64,000 bases of DNA from DASXKD01 sp963734725 (GTDB lineage Bacteria; Actinomycetota; Actinomycetes; Streptosporangiales; Streptosporangiaceae). This document shows positions 1 through 7,987 of the stretch, piece after piece (the stretch's first letter is position 1; every line of letters begins with the position of its first letter). The notes below the pieces were generated by a model that was given only the letters and a program-made list of their open reading frames with translations, was not told the origin of the DNA and did not search any database. The stretch lies in contig CAVTIX010000011.1 in the NCBI GenBank assembly GCA_963734725.1, positions 1 through 64,000 on the forward strand, given 5' to 3'. A program made the translations under genes and the position numbers.

Positions 1-1
1 G

Positions 2-1975
2 CTGCGCGATCCGGAGGCGCGCGGCGTGACCACGGCCTACCGCGATTGGCAGGGGCGGCGGATCCAGGTCGGGGACAAGACCCTGCAGGCTGTGCTGGCC
101 GCGCTGGGCGCCCCGCCGGCGCTGGCCCGCCCACGGACGGGTGCAGCCAGCGGCCGCTCTACGGTGGCGGCGCCCTGGCGCCCGGCGGACCACCCGGCCG
201 CGCCCGCGGTGCCGCGGGACTGCTGGGGGTTCACCGTCCAGCTCTATTCGGTGCGCTCGCGACTGTCCTGGGGTCACGGGGACCTGCGCGACCTCGCCGA
301 CCTCGCGGCCTGGAGCGCGCGCGCCCTCGGCGCGGGGTTCGTCCTGATCAACCCGCTGCACGCGGCCGAGCCCGTGCCGCCGCTGAGCCCATCGCCCTAC
401 CTGCCGATGAGCAGGAGGTTCCTCAGCCCGCTGTACCTGCGGGTGGAAGACATCCCGGAGTACTCGCTGCTGCCGTCGGCGCAGCGCCAGCAGATCGCCG
501 CCCTGGCCGCCCCGCTGCGGGCCCGCAACTCCACCTCTGCCCTGATCGACCGGGACGCCGTGTGGACCGCCAAGCGCGCCGCCCTCGACATTGTCCACGC
601 CTGGCCGCTGTCACCAGCCCGGCGCGCCGCCTTCCGCCGCTTCACCGTCCGCGAGGGCCAGGCGCTGGAGGACTGGGCCACGTGGTGCGCGCTTGCCGAG
701 ATCCACGGGCCCGACTGGCGGGCCTGGCCAGTCGGCCTGCAGGCGCCGCGCTCGGCTGCGGTCGCCGCGGAGCGCGAGCGGCGGCGAGCCATGACCGGGT
801 TCCACGCCTGGGTGCAGTGGGTTGCCCAGGAACAGCGCGCCGCGACGCAGGAAGCCGCGCGGGCGGCCGGGATGAGCATCGGCGTGATCAGTGACCTGGC
901 GGTCGGCGCGCACCCCGGCGGGGCCGATTCCTGGGCGGATCAGAGCGTGCTGGCATCGGGGATGAGCGTGGGCGCGCCGCCCGACGAGTTCAACCCCCGG
1001 GGGCAGGACTGGGCGCTTCCGCCCTGGCACCCGGCCCGGCTGGAGGACGCCGGGTACCAGCCGCTGGCGGACCTGATGCGGGCCGGGTTCGCCGATGCGG
1101 GCGGGTTGCGCGCGGACCATGTGCTCGGCCTGTTCCGGCTCTGGTGGGTGCCCGAGGGAATGACCGCCGACCAGGGCACCTACGTGCGGTACCGGCACGA
1201 GGCCATGATCGGCTTGCTCACCGGCGAGGCGGCCAGGGCGGGCGGGGTCGCGATCGGCGAGGACCTCGGCACCGTGGACGCCTGGATGCGCGACTACCTG
1301 GCGGCCCGCCGCGTGCTCGGCACGTCGATGCTCTGGTTCGAGCGGCGCGCGGATGGCGCGCCGCTGCCGCCGCGCCGCTGGCGCCGCGACTGCCTGGCGA
1401 CGGTCGGCACGCACGACGTGCCCCCGGCGGCCGCGTTTCTCACCGGCGAGCACGTGGCGCTGCGAGCCCAGCTGGGGCTGCTCACCGGCGCCCTGGACAC
1501 CGAGCGCCGGCGCGCCGCTAATGCCCTGTCCGCCTGGCAGGACGCGCTCGCCGGGCAGGGGCTGATCCGGCCGGGTCCTCAGCTCGGGTCCGCGGAGTTC
1601 ACCCGCGCGCTCTACGGCTACCTCGCGCGCACCCCGGCCGCCTTGATCGGGGTGGCGCTCACCGACGCCGTGGGGGACCGCCGGCCGCAGAACCTGCCGG
1701 GCACCACCGACCAGTACCCGAACTGGCGGATTCCGCTGTGCGACGGCCAGGGACGCGCCGTCCTGCTCGAAGACCTGGACAAGCGGCCCGGCGTGCGCGA
1801 GCTGGCCGGCACGGTCAGCCTGGCGGCCCGGCGGTCCCGCTCTTGGCAGCGCAGGGCGCGGCGGAGCCCGTCCCGGCCTTCGCTGAGCAACCGGATCAGG
1901 CCTGGGGCCAGATCGCTGGAGCTGATCAGGTCGCTAGTGGCGGAGATCACCGCCGGGTCGTCCGTAATCGGGTAG
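2..1975 (+). CDS. malQ: 4-alpha-glucanotransferase (amylomaltase), 5' end outside window
   Basis: GH77 amylomaltase that transfers alpha-1,4-glucan segments between maltooligosaccharides in cytoplasmic glycogen/maltodextrin metabolism. The frame is open to base 2, and the first residues (TTAYRDWQGRR) match the interior of the family N-domain, so the true start lies left of the window. Visible catalytic landmarks are the nucleophile region LRADHVLGLFRLWWVP, the acid/base GEDLGTV and the third carboxylate in GTHDVPP. Family similarity (NWRIPLCDGQGRAVLLEDL) ends near base 1825. The remaining roughly 50 residues read antisense through the 3' end of pepN and are not family sequence. Either the native stop was lost or a small indel lies near the end. 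Product confident, C-terminus doubtful. Confidence 0.9.
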   Translation: MRDPEARGVTTAYRDWQGRRIQVGDKTLQAVLAALGAPPALARPRTGAASGRSTVAAPWRPADHPAAPAVPRDCWGFTVQLYSVRSRLSWGHGDLRDLADLAAWSARALGAGFVLINPLHAAEPVPPLSPSPYLPMSRRFLSPLYLRVEDIPEYSLLPSAQRQQIAALAAPLRARNSTSALIDRDAVWTAKRAALDIVHAWPLSPARRAAFRRFTVREGQALEDWATWCALAEIHGPDWRAWPVGLQAPRSAAVAAERERRRAMTGFHAWVQWVAQEQRAATQEAARAAGMSIGVISDLAVGAHPGGADSWADQSVLASGMSVGAPPDEFNPRGQDWALPPWHPARLEDAGYQPLADLMRAGFADAGGLRADHVLGLFRLWWVPEGMTADQGTYVRYRHEAMIGLLTGEAARAGGVAIGEDLGTVDAWMRDYLAARRVLGTSMLWFERRADGAPLPPRRWRRDCLATVGTHDVPPAAAFLTGEHVALRAQLGLLTGALDTERRRAANALSAWQDALAGQGLIRPGPQLGSAEFTRALYGYLARTPAALIGVALTDAVGDRRPQNLPGTTDQYPNWRIPLCDGQGRAVLLEDLDKRPGVRELAGTVSLAARRSRSWQRRARRSPSRPSLSNRIRPGARSLELIRSLVAEITAGSSVIG

Positions 1976-4359
1976 GCGTAACTCACGAACCACCGCGCCA
2001 TGTCCGGGCTCCAGTCGCGCCAGCTCCGGGGGACCACCTCGAAGTAGCGGTCCTGGTAGGGAGCGAGCAGCGCGAGCTGGTCATCGTCGGCGAACCCGGC
2101 GAGCATCGCCCGGAACGTGGCGTTGGGCAGGGCGCCGCTGACGATCTGCTGCCAGGCCTCCTCCTTCGCCTCGGGGTCGGGAACCGAGGCGCGGCACGTG
2201 GCCGCGTGCCGCGCGCCCGCGTCGGTGGCGTCCCTGTCGAGTTCCGCTGCGATCTCCGCGTACCCCGCGGCGCCACGGCTCACCAGCCGGTGCAGCAGCC
2301 GCCAGCGCAGCTCGGTGTCTATCACCAGGCCGTCGATGGAGCTGGCGCCGTCCAGCAGCCCGGCGAGCAGGGCCAGGTCGGCGGGGGAGATGGCCATTCC
2401 GGCGAACGCCTGCATGTACGCGAGCTGGGTGTCCGAGCCGGGCTCGGCCTGTCCCAGCAGCCCGCGCAGCGCCGCGGCGGCCGCCTCCAGCCCCGTCTCC
2501 CGCCAAGCCGGATCAGTGAAGCGGTGGAGCGCGGCATTGACCTGGCGCAGCAGCGTCTGGGCCACCGATACGTCGGAGACCGAGCTGATCCCCCCCAGCA
2601 CCAGCCGCACATAGTCGCGGGCGGCGAGTTCGGCGTCCCGGCACATGTCCCAGGCGGCGGCCCAGCACAGGGCGGCGGGCAGGGTTTCGGTGAACTCGCT
2701 GATGCTGGTGGACAACGTGGCCATCGAGTGCGGATCCAGGCGGATCTTGGCGTAGGTGAGGTCATCGTCGTTGATCAGCACCAAATCGGGCTGGGACTCG
2801 CCGGCCAGTTCGGGCACCACGGTCCGTTCGCCGGAGATGTCGGTTTCCACCCGGCGCCGGCGGACCAGGCCAGCCTCGGTGCGGTCGTAAACCCCGATGG
2901 CAATGCGGTGATCGCGGAGCACCGGATGCGCCTGCGGCGCCTCCTGCCGGACCGCGAACTCGGTGAAGGCGCCGTCGTCGGCCAGCTCGAACTCGGGGCG
3001 GAGCGTGTTCACGCCCGCCGTCTCCAGCCACTGCTTCGACCAGCCGGCCAGCTCCCGGCCCGACGCCGCAGCGAGCTGGGCCAGCAGGTCCCCCAGCGTG
3101 GCGTTGGACCAGGCGTGCTGGGCGAAGTAACCGCGCAGCCCGGCCAGGAAGTTGTCCAGCCCGACGTAGGCGACCAGCTGCTTGAGCACGGCCGCGCCCT
3201 TGGCGTAGGTGATGCCGTCGAAGTTGACCTCCACCGCGGCGATGTCCGGCACATCGGCCGCGATCGGGTGGGTGGAGGGGAGCTGGTCCTGGCGGTACGC
3301 CCAGGCCTTCTCCAGCTGGGCGAACGAGGTCCAGGCGCCGCGCCAGCGAGTGGCCTCCGCCTGGGCGTGCTGCGATGCCCAGGTAGCGAACGACTCGTTC
3401 AGCCACAGGTCGTCCCACCAGCGCATGGTGACCAGGTCACCGAACCACATGTGCGCCATCTCATGCAAGATCGTCGTCGCGCGCGACTGGCGACGGAAGT
3501 CGGTGACCCGGGACCGGAACAAGTAGTCCTCGAGGAACGTCACGCACCCGGCGTTCTCCATCGCGCCCGCCTTGTACTCGGGCACGAACAGCTGGTCGTA
3601 CTTGCCGAACGGGTAGCGGACACCGAACTCCCGGTGGAAGAAGTCGAAGCCCTGCCGGGTCACCTCGAAGATCTCATCCGGGTCCAGGTACCGCGCCAGC
3701 GACTGGCGGCAGTACAGGCCCAGCGGGATCCCGTCGTGCTCGGCAAGCACCTGGTGGTAAGGGCCGGCCGCGACGGCGGTGATGTAGGTGGACATCAGCG
3801 GCGACGCGGGGAAGTGCCAGCGCGCCGTTTCCTCCCCCGGCCCGGTGTTCACCAGTTCGCCGGTCACATCCGGCGCCATGTTGGAGATCACCCGCCACGC
3901 GGCGGGCACCGTCACGCTGAACTCGAAGGTGGCCTTGAGGTCGGGCTGGTCGAAGCAGGCGTAGACCCGGTGTGCGTCCGAGGTCTCCAGGTCTGAGTAG
4001 ATATAGACGTCGTCGTCCACCGGGTCGCTGAATCGGTGCAGCCCCTCGCCGTTGCGCGAGTAGGCACATTCGGCGCGCACCACCAGTTCGTTGTCCGCCG
4101 CGAGGCCGTCCAGCGTGATGCGGTCCCCGGCGAAGGATTCGAGCGCGACCGGCTCACCGTTGAGCATGATCTCGGTGACCGATTCCGCGGCCAGGTCGAT
4201 GAACGTTCCGGCGCCGGGCCGGGAGCAGCCGAAGGTGACCGTGGTCAGCGACTTGAAGACCTTGTCGTCGCCGGTGAGATCGAGGTCCACGTGATAAGCG
4301 CGGGCGTCGATCAGGCGCGCTCGGTCGTGTGCCTCGTCGCGGGTGAGGTTGCTTGCCAC
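1618..4359 (-). CDS. pepN: Aminopeptidase N (M1 family)
   Basis: Zinc metallo-aminopeptidase that removes N-terminal residues from peptides in the cytoplasm. The GTG start at 4359 has AAAGGG upstream (MASNLTRDEAHDRARLIDARAY is the usual actinobacterial beginning). GAMEN exopeptidase motif at about residues 265-269; zinc site HEMAH at 299-303 with the third ligand E322 in LWLNESFATW. A long alpha-helical ERAP1-like C-domain follows. Family sequence ends near base 1820 (EGRDGLRRALRCQERDRRAA). After that the frame continues some 70 residues antisense through malQ before a stop at 1618. A +1 shift would meet a TGA near base 1817, so a one-base indel could explain the tail. Function firm, last 70 residues unlikely. 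Confidence 0.92.
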   Translation of the reverse strand: MASNLTRDEAHDRARLIDARAYHVDLDLTGDDKVFKSLTTVTFGCSRPGAGTFIDLAAESVTEIMLNGEPVALESFAGDRITLDGLAADNELVVRAECAYSRNGEGLHRFSDPVDDDVYIYSDLETSDAHRVYACFDQPDLKATFEFSVTVPAAWRVISNMAPDVTGELVNTGPGEETARWHFPASPLMSTYITAVAAGPYHQVLAEHDGIPLGLYCRQSLARYLDPDEIFEVTRQGFDFFHREFGVRYPFGKYDQLFVPEYKAGAMENAGCVTFLEDYLFRSRVTDFRRQSRATTILHEMAHMWFGDLVTMRWWDDLWLNESFATWASQHAQAEATRWRGAWTSFAQLEKAWAYRQDQLPSTHPIAADVPDIAAVEVNFDGITYAKGAAVLKQLVAYVGLDNFLAGLRGYFAQHAWSNATLGDLLAQLAAASGRELAGWSKQWLETAGVNTLRPEFELADDGAFTEFAVRQEAPQAHPVLRDHRIAIGVYDRTEAGLVRRRRVETDISGERTVVPELAGESQPDLVLINDDDLTYAKIRLDPHSMATLSTSISEFTETLPAALCWAAAWDMCRDAELAARDYVRLVLGGISSVSDVSVAQTLLRQVNAALHRFTDPAWRETGLEAAAAALRGLLGQAEPGSDTQLAYMQAFAGMAISPADLALLAGLLDGASSIDGLVIDTELRWRLLHRLVSRGAAGYAEIAAELDRDATDAGARHAATCRASVPDPEAKEEAWQQIVSGALPNATFRAMLAGFADDDQLALLAPYQDRYFEVVPRSWRDWSPDMARWFVSYAYPITDDPAVISATSDLISSSDLAPGLIRLLSEGRDGLRRALRCQERDRRAARLTVPASSRTPGRLSRSSSRTARPWPSHSGIRQFGYWSVVPGRFCGRRSPTASVSATPIKAAGVRAR

Positions 4360-4683
4360 GGTGGTGGTCCCTTTCGTCCATTTCCAGCCAAAGTGTGCAT
4401 GGCCTGGTCATCGGTGGCCCGGGATATCGGGCACCGGCATCTTCGCATCCCGGCTGGAATGGGCCGAAGGGCGGCCCGGTTGCCCGCGAACGGCGCCTGG
4501 TCGCAGATCCCGCTCCGCTGCCGCGAGGAACGACACGGCTGAGCGGGAGCTCACTTCCGGTGACTTCTCGTTGACCTTATCTGCCCGTGGGCGTGGATCA
4601 GGTCGCGGTGGCTGCAGAGAGGTGGCCGAACGCCGGCGGCCCCCGGTCGTGCCGGTAGGCCCGGCCGTGCCAGACTGTCGCGC
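4360..4683. other. Divergent intergenic region pepN / rpiB
   Basis: About 320 bases without a convincing gene; it must hold the promoters of pepN (leftward) and rpiB (rightward). A TTGACC near 4571 is -35-like. CAGACT lies seven bases upstream of the rpiB GTG, a position typical of leaderless actinobacterial promoters, but the hexamer departs from TANNNT at its first base. Nothing else recognised. Confidence 0.4.
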
Positions 4684-5160
4684 GTGCGCGTTTACCTCGG
4701 ATCGGATCACGCCGGCTTCGAGCTGAAGTCGGCGCTTGCCGCGGCGGTGGGCGCCGCAGGGCACGACGTGGTCGACTGCGGCCCGCCGTCCTATCAGCCC
4801 GGCGACGATTACCCGCCGTACGTCATGCGCGCGGCCGCCGGCGCGGCCGCCAGCCCGGGCAGCATCGCGATCGTCGTCGGTGGGTCGGGCAACGGTGAGC
4901 AGATCGCCGCCAACAAGATCGACGGGATCCGGGCGGCCCTGGCCTGGAACGAGGAGACGGCGCGGCTGGCGCGCCAGCACAACGACGCCAACGTGCTGAG
5001 CCTGGGGGCCCGGATGCACCCGGTGCAGGACGCGGTGCGTTTTGCCCTGCTGTTCCTGGAGACGCCGTTTTCCGGCGAGCCCCGCCACCAGCGGCGGATC
5101 GACATGATCAGCAGCTACGAGAAATCGGGCGAACTGCCGCCGCTGCCCGGTGCTGGGTAG
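4684..5160 (+). CDS. rpiB: Ribose-5-phosphate isomerase B
   Basis: Interconverts ribose 5-phosphate and ribulose 5-phosphate in the pentose phosphate pathway. 158 residues, the usual length for the RpiB/LacAB family. MRVYLGSDHAGFELK is the phosphate-binding N-terminus. GGSGNGEQIAANK near residues 66-78 is the actinobacterial active-site variant: the cysteine of E. coli RpiB is replaced by serine, and a glutamate (E72) is the expected base, as known for the mycobacterial enzyme. GARMH and the NDANVLSLG segment fit the family. Stand-alone gene between pepN and a convergent small gene; no Shine-Dalgarno is evident, so it may be leaderless. Confidence 0.93.
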   Translation: MRVYLGSDHAGFELKSALAAAVGAAGHDVVDCGPPSYQPGDDYPPYVMRAAAGAAASPGSIAIVVGGSGNGEQIAANKIDGIRAALAWNEETARLARQHNDANVLSLGARMHPVQDAVRFALLFLETPFSGEPRHQRRIDMISSYEKSGELPPLPGAG

Positions 5161-5260
5161 CCCGCCACGCCCCCGGCGCCGGGTAGGCCCGCCGTTGCCG
5201 GGGCCGGGTAATCGGCCGCCGCTGGCGCCGAGCGGCCCGCCGCCGGCTGCGGCTGCCGGG

Positions 5261-5803
5261 TCAGCGCCCATGTGACCTTCTGCGCCGCACCCGCTTGCGC
5301 TTGGCCGGCCTGCGCGGGGCTGCGGGCTCGCTGCCGGTTTCTCCCGCCGGGCGTTCTGAATTCTTTGCCGTGACGCTTCCCCGCGGATCGCGGGGGTCGC
5401 CAGGCCGCCTGGCCCCGGGGACCTCCCGGCCGGGCGCGACCTCCTGCTGGCCCGGCTCGCGAGCGGGCGCGGCGGCCGGGCGGGGGGTGGGTGCGGTGGG
5501 ACGCGGGACCTTCCCCCGTTCGGGCGGGGTCGCGCCGGGGGGACGCGGGGCCTTCCCCCGTTCGGGCGGGGTCGCGCCGTCGGGACGTGGTCCTGGTGGC
5601 GTGGGGCGGTGCCGGGGCGCGGGTGGCGGGATGGGCGCCGCCGCCTGGCCGGGGCCGTTGTTCCCGGCCGGCCGTGGCGCGGGCCGGGCTCGCGGGCGGG
5701 CGGGCGGCGAGTTCTGTTCCGCGGCCGCCTCGTGGTGCGGCTGGGGCCTGGACACATCGCGGGCGCGCATCGCGGCGCTCACGGTGACCTTCATCCCGGG
5801 CAT
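5261..5803 (-). CDS. Proline/arginine-rich small protein, unknown function
   Basis: 180 residues; function not recognised. The start MPGMKVTVSAAMRARDVSRP is preceded by GGGAGG five bases before the ATG at 5803, a good Shine-Dalgarno, which is why I accept the frame. After about 25 ordered residues the protein becomes low-complexity, rich in Pro, Arg, Ala and Glu, and ends in a strongly basic tail (KRKRVRRRRSHGR). Residues about 74-101 are two near-identical 14-residue units (GATPPERGK core) encoded by a 42-bp tandem repeat. A basic, disordered nucleic-acid-associated protein is possible but is inference only. Convergent with rpiB. Confidence 0.6.
   Translation of the reverse strand: MPGMKVTVSAAMRARDVSRPQPHHEAAAEQNSPPARPRARPAPRPAGNNGPGQAAAPIPPPAPRHRPTPPGPRPDGATPPERGKAPRPPGATPPERGKVPRPTAPTPRPAAAPAREPGQQEVAPGREVPGARRPGDPRDPRGSVTAKNSERPAGETGSEPAAPRRPAKRKRVRRRRSHGR
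5499..5582. repeat. Two tandem 42-bp repeats inside the proline-rich gene
   Basis: The block beginning ACGCGGG at 5501 recurs at 5543 with few changes (…CCTTCCCCCGTTCGGGCGGG…). Period 42 bases = 14 codons, so copy-number change would keep the reading frame of the minus-strand gene. Confidence 0.8.
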
Positions 5804-5886
5804 GGCTGCCTCCCTGCCCAGTGTCGCACGGGGCAGGACTCCCAGCCCGGGCCGGCTCAGCCATGCGGCTGTGTGAGTATGTCGGA

Positions 5887-6330
5887 ATGGCGACCAGGAA
5901 GAGCCCGACGATGCGCCCGACCGAGGCTTCGGTCGCGGAGTTTCTGGCCCGGGTGCCGGACGAGCGGCGACGGGAGGATGCGCACCGGTTGTGCGCCATG
6001 ATGCAGGAGATCACTGGTGAGCCACCGGCCGTGTGGGGGTCCAGCATCATCGGCTTCGGCTCGTACCACTACCAGTACCCCAGCGGGCACGAGGGCGACT
6101 CGGCGCTGGCGAGCTTCGCGCCGCGCAGCCAGCACCTGGTCATCTACCTGGTCGGCGAGTTCACCGGCCGGTACCAGTCGGTGCTGGCACGGCTGGGCCC
6201 GCACAAGACCGGAAAGGGCTGCCTGTACCTCAAGCGACTCGATGATGTGGACTACGACGCGCTTCGCGAACTGATCGACCGTTCCGTCCGGGTGCGCAAG
6301 GGCATCGACCGACCTCCTCCTAGCTCGTGA
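5887..6330 (+). CDS. DUF1801 domain protein (YdhG-like)
   Basis: 147 residues from the ATG at 5887 (MATRKSPTMRPTEASVAEF). The body matches the DUF1801 fold: FLARVPDERRREDA, then GEPPAVWGSSIIGFGSYHY, a YQYPSGHEG loop, an LVIYLVGEF strand and LKRLDDVDYDALRELIDRSV. Members are small cytoplasmic proteins of unknown biochemical role, sometimes described as iron-related. A longer frame from 5821 exists but its N-terminus is not family-like. GAGTAT lies six bases before the ATG, a weak -10-like element. Confidence 0.82.
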   Translation: MATRKSPTMRPTEASVAEFLARVPDERRREDAHRLCAMMQEITGEPPAVWGSSIIGFGSYHYQYPSGHEGDSALASFAPRSQHLVIYLVGEFTGRYQSVLARLGPHKTGKGCLYLKRLDDVDYDALRELIDRSVRVRKGIDRPPPSS

Positions 6331-6357
6331 CAAAAGGCGCGTGGCACATGGTGCATG

Positions 6358-6389
6358 ATCACGTGATTCTGTTCGTGACTGTGAACAGA
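6358..6389. promoter_or_regulatory. Palindrome plus hairpin upstream of the ccm operon
   Basis: ATCACGTGAT at 6358-6367 is a perfect 10-bp palindrome. It is followed at once by TCTGTTC (6368-6374) and GAACAGA (6383-6389), a perfect 7-bp inverted repeat. The pair lies between the DUF1801 gene and the ccm promoter. It could be an operator or a weak terminator; there is no T-run. Confidence 0.45.
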
Positions 6390-6423
6390 GTCCCGCGATA
6401 ACGAGGATGAGGGCGCGGCGGGG

Positions 6424-6453
6424 TTGACCCGGCGGAACCGGCCGGCATACGGT
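6424..6453 (+). promoter_or_regulatory. Candidate promoter of the ccm operon
   Basis: TTGACC at 6424-6429 and TACGGT at 6448-6453 are separated by 18 bases, a reasonable match to the actinobacterial housekeeping consensus, and lie upstream of all candidate ccmA starts. Pattern-based inference. Confidence 0.4.
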
Positions 6454-6530
6454 CTCTATCGTCAGTCATAGTGCGTAATAGAATCCAGGTGGCCCGCGAT
6501 GATCGGACATCTCGCGTCCAGGGCGCGCCG

Positions 6531-7223
6531 GTGACGACGACCCAGCGGGCCGCCGTGCATTTGACGACCCAGCGGGCCGCCGTGCGTTTGTCCAGGGTGA
6601 CGAGGTTGTTCGATGGCCTGGCGGCAGTCAGCCAGGTCAGCCTCGAGGTAGCCCAGGGCGAGACGGTCTGGCTGCGCGGCTGGAACGGCTCGGGGAAGAC
6701 CACGCTGCTGCGATTGATCGCCACGGCCATCTCGCCGACCTTCGGCGGCGGCAGCGTGCTCGGCTTCGACCTGCGGACCGAGCGGAACGCCATCCGTGCG
6801 CGGGCCGATCTGCTGAGCCACGAGACCCGGTTGTACGGGGACCTCACCGCGGCCGAGAACCTGCGCTTTGCCTGCAGCCTCTACGACATCGACCCGCGAC
6901 TTGCCGAGTCCGCTCTTGGCCGCGTCGGGCTCGAGGAAGTGGCCGCCGTCCGGGTGGCCCGTTTTTCGCAGGGCATGCGGCAGCGCCTGGCCCTGGCCCG
7001 GTGCCTCATGCGCGGTCCCGCGCTCATCCTTCTCGACGAGCCGTACGCCGCGCTGGACGTCGAGGCCCGGGTCGTGGTCGATGAGCTGCTGACCGCTGCG
7101 CACGCCAGCGGGCAGACCGTTGTTGTCGCCAGCCATGAGGCGCCGCCGGCGCGTCTCATCGACCGTGAGGTGATGATGGATGGCGGTCGCGTGATCGCCC
7201 CAACCGGAGTCGTTCCGTCATGA
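6531..7223 (+). CDS. ccmA: Heme ABC exporter ATP-binding protein CcmA
   Basis: ATPase of the CcmAB complex, which releases holo-CcmE from CcmC/D in System I cytochrome c maturation. Walker A GWNGSGKTT (about residues 50-58 from the GTG at 6531), ABC signature FSQGMRQRLALAR, Walker B LILLDEPYAAL, and H-loop VVASHE. Total about 230 residues, near the family's usual 200-220. The start is uncertain: the frame is open to a GTG at 6471, and 6531 is chosen because family similarity starts soon after. The N-terminus holds a 27-bp tandem duplication (TTQRAAVHL / TTQRAAVRL) that the family lacks. Its stop overlaps the ccmB ATG (ATGA). Confidence 0.85.
   Translation: MTTTQRAAVHLTTQRAAVRLSRVTRLFDGLAAVSQVSLEVAQGETVWLRGWNGSGKTTLLRLIATAISPTFGGGSVLGFDLRTERNAIRARADLLSHETRLYGDLTAAENLRFACSLYDIDPRLAESALGRVGLEEVAAVRVARFSQGMRQRLALARCLMRGPALILLDEPYAALDVEARVVVDELLTAAHASGQTVVVASHEAPPARLIDREVMMDGGRVIAPTGVVPS
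6537..6590. repeat. 27-bp tandem duplication at the 5' end of ccmA
   Basis: 6537-6563 and 6564-6590 are identical apart from one base (GCATTTG versus GCGTTTG). Each unit encodes TTQRAAV(H/R)L, so the duplication is in frame and recent-looking. Confidence 0.85.
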
Positions 7224-7891
7224 GCCTGCGGGTTGCCCAGGCGATCGTCGCCAAGGAGCTGCGGACGGAGGTGCGCAGCCGGTCCGCGGTGAGCACGGTC
7301 CTTCCGTTCGCGGCCACGATGTTGCTCGCGTTCGGCTTCGCCCTAGGCCCGGATCGGCTGCTCCTCGCCCAGACGGCGCCGGCGCTGCTATGGCTCGCCG
7401 CGCTGTTCGCGTCGGTGGAACTGTGCCACCGGTCCTATCAGCACGAGGCGGCAAATGATGCGCTGGAGGGCCTGCTGCTCTCGCCGGCCGACAAGGGCGA
7501 GGTGTACCTGGGCAAGGCGGTCGCGGCGTTCGTGCAGCTGATAGTGCTCCTGGTCGTGACGACCGGCATCGTGATCGTGCTGTTCGGACTGCCCGTCGGC
7601 CCCGCGCCGGCGCTGCTTCTGCTCACCGCCGCGCTGGGTATCGCCGGGCTGAGCACGGTGGGCAGCCTCCTCGGCCTGCTCGCGGTGCGTGGCCGCACTC
7701 GCCAGGCCGCGCTGCCGGTCCTCGTGCTCCCGCTGGTGAGCCCGGTGATCATCGCGGCGACCAAGGCGACGGAAGACCTCACGCGCGGCAGCACTGCCGG
7801 GATCAGCGGGTGGCTGGGCTTGCTGGTGGCGTTCGACGCTGCCTACCTCGCCGCCGGCTACGTCGTGTTCGGGCATCTGCTCGAGGACTGA
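7220..7891 (+). CDS. ccmB: Heme exporter permease CcmB
   Basis: 223-residue polytopic membrane protein with about six hydrophobic segments, the partner of CcmA. Family features are the N-terminal VAKELRTEVRSRSAV, the middle segment LLLSPADKGEVYLGKA, and the ELCHRSYQHEAANDALEG loop after the second helix. The ATG at 7220 overlaps the ccmA stop, showing translational coupling. The length equals that of proteobacterial CcmB. Followed by a short gap and then the cytochrome gene. Confidence 0.87.
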   Translation: MSLRVAQAIVAKELRTEVRSRSAVSTVLPFAATMLLAFGFALGPDRLLLAQTAPALLWLAALFASVELCHRSYQHEAANDALEGLLLSPADKGEVYLGKAVAAFVQLIVLLVVTTGIVIVLFGLPVGPAPALLLLTAALGIAGLSTVGSLLGLLAVRGRTRQAALPVLVLPLVSPVIIAATKATEDLTRGSTAGISGWLGLLVAFDAAYLAAGYVVFGHLLED

Positions 7892-7987
7892 GGCGAGTCG
7901 CGCCAAGGGCGTTGACATCCCCGCTACCGGCGGAGCATGCTTCTAGCTGACAGTTTTTTTAGTCGGTAGAAGGAAGCAGGCAGTGGC

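Noticed and set aside
1738..3996. 752-codon open frame opposite pepN
   Set aside because: Antisense shadow in high-GC DNA: no family-like sequence, while the minus strand encodes a complete M1 aminopeptidase.
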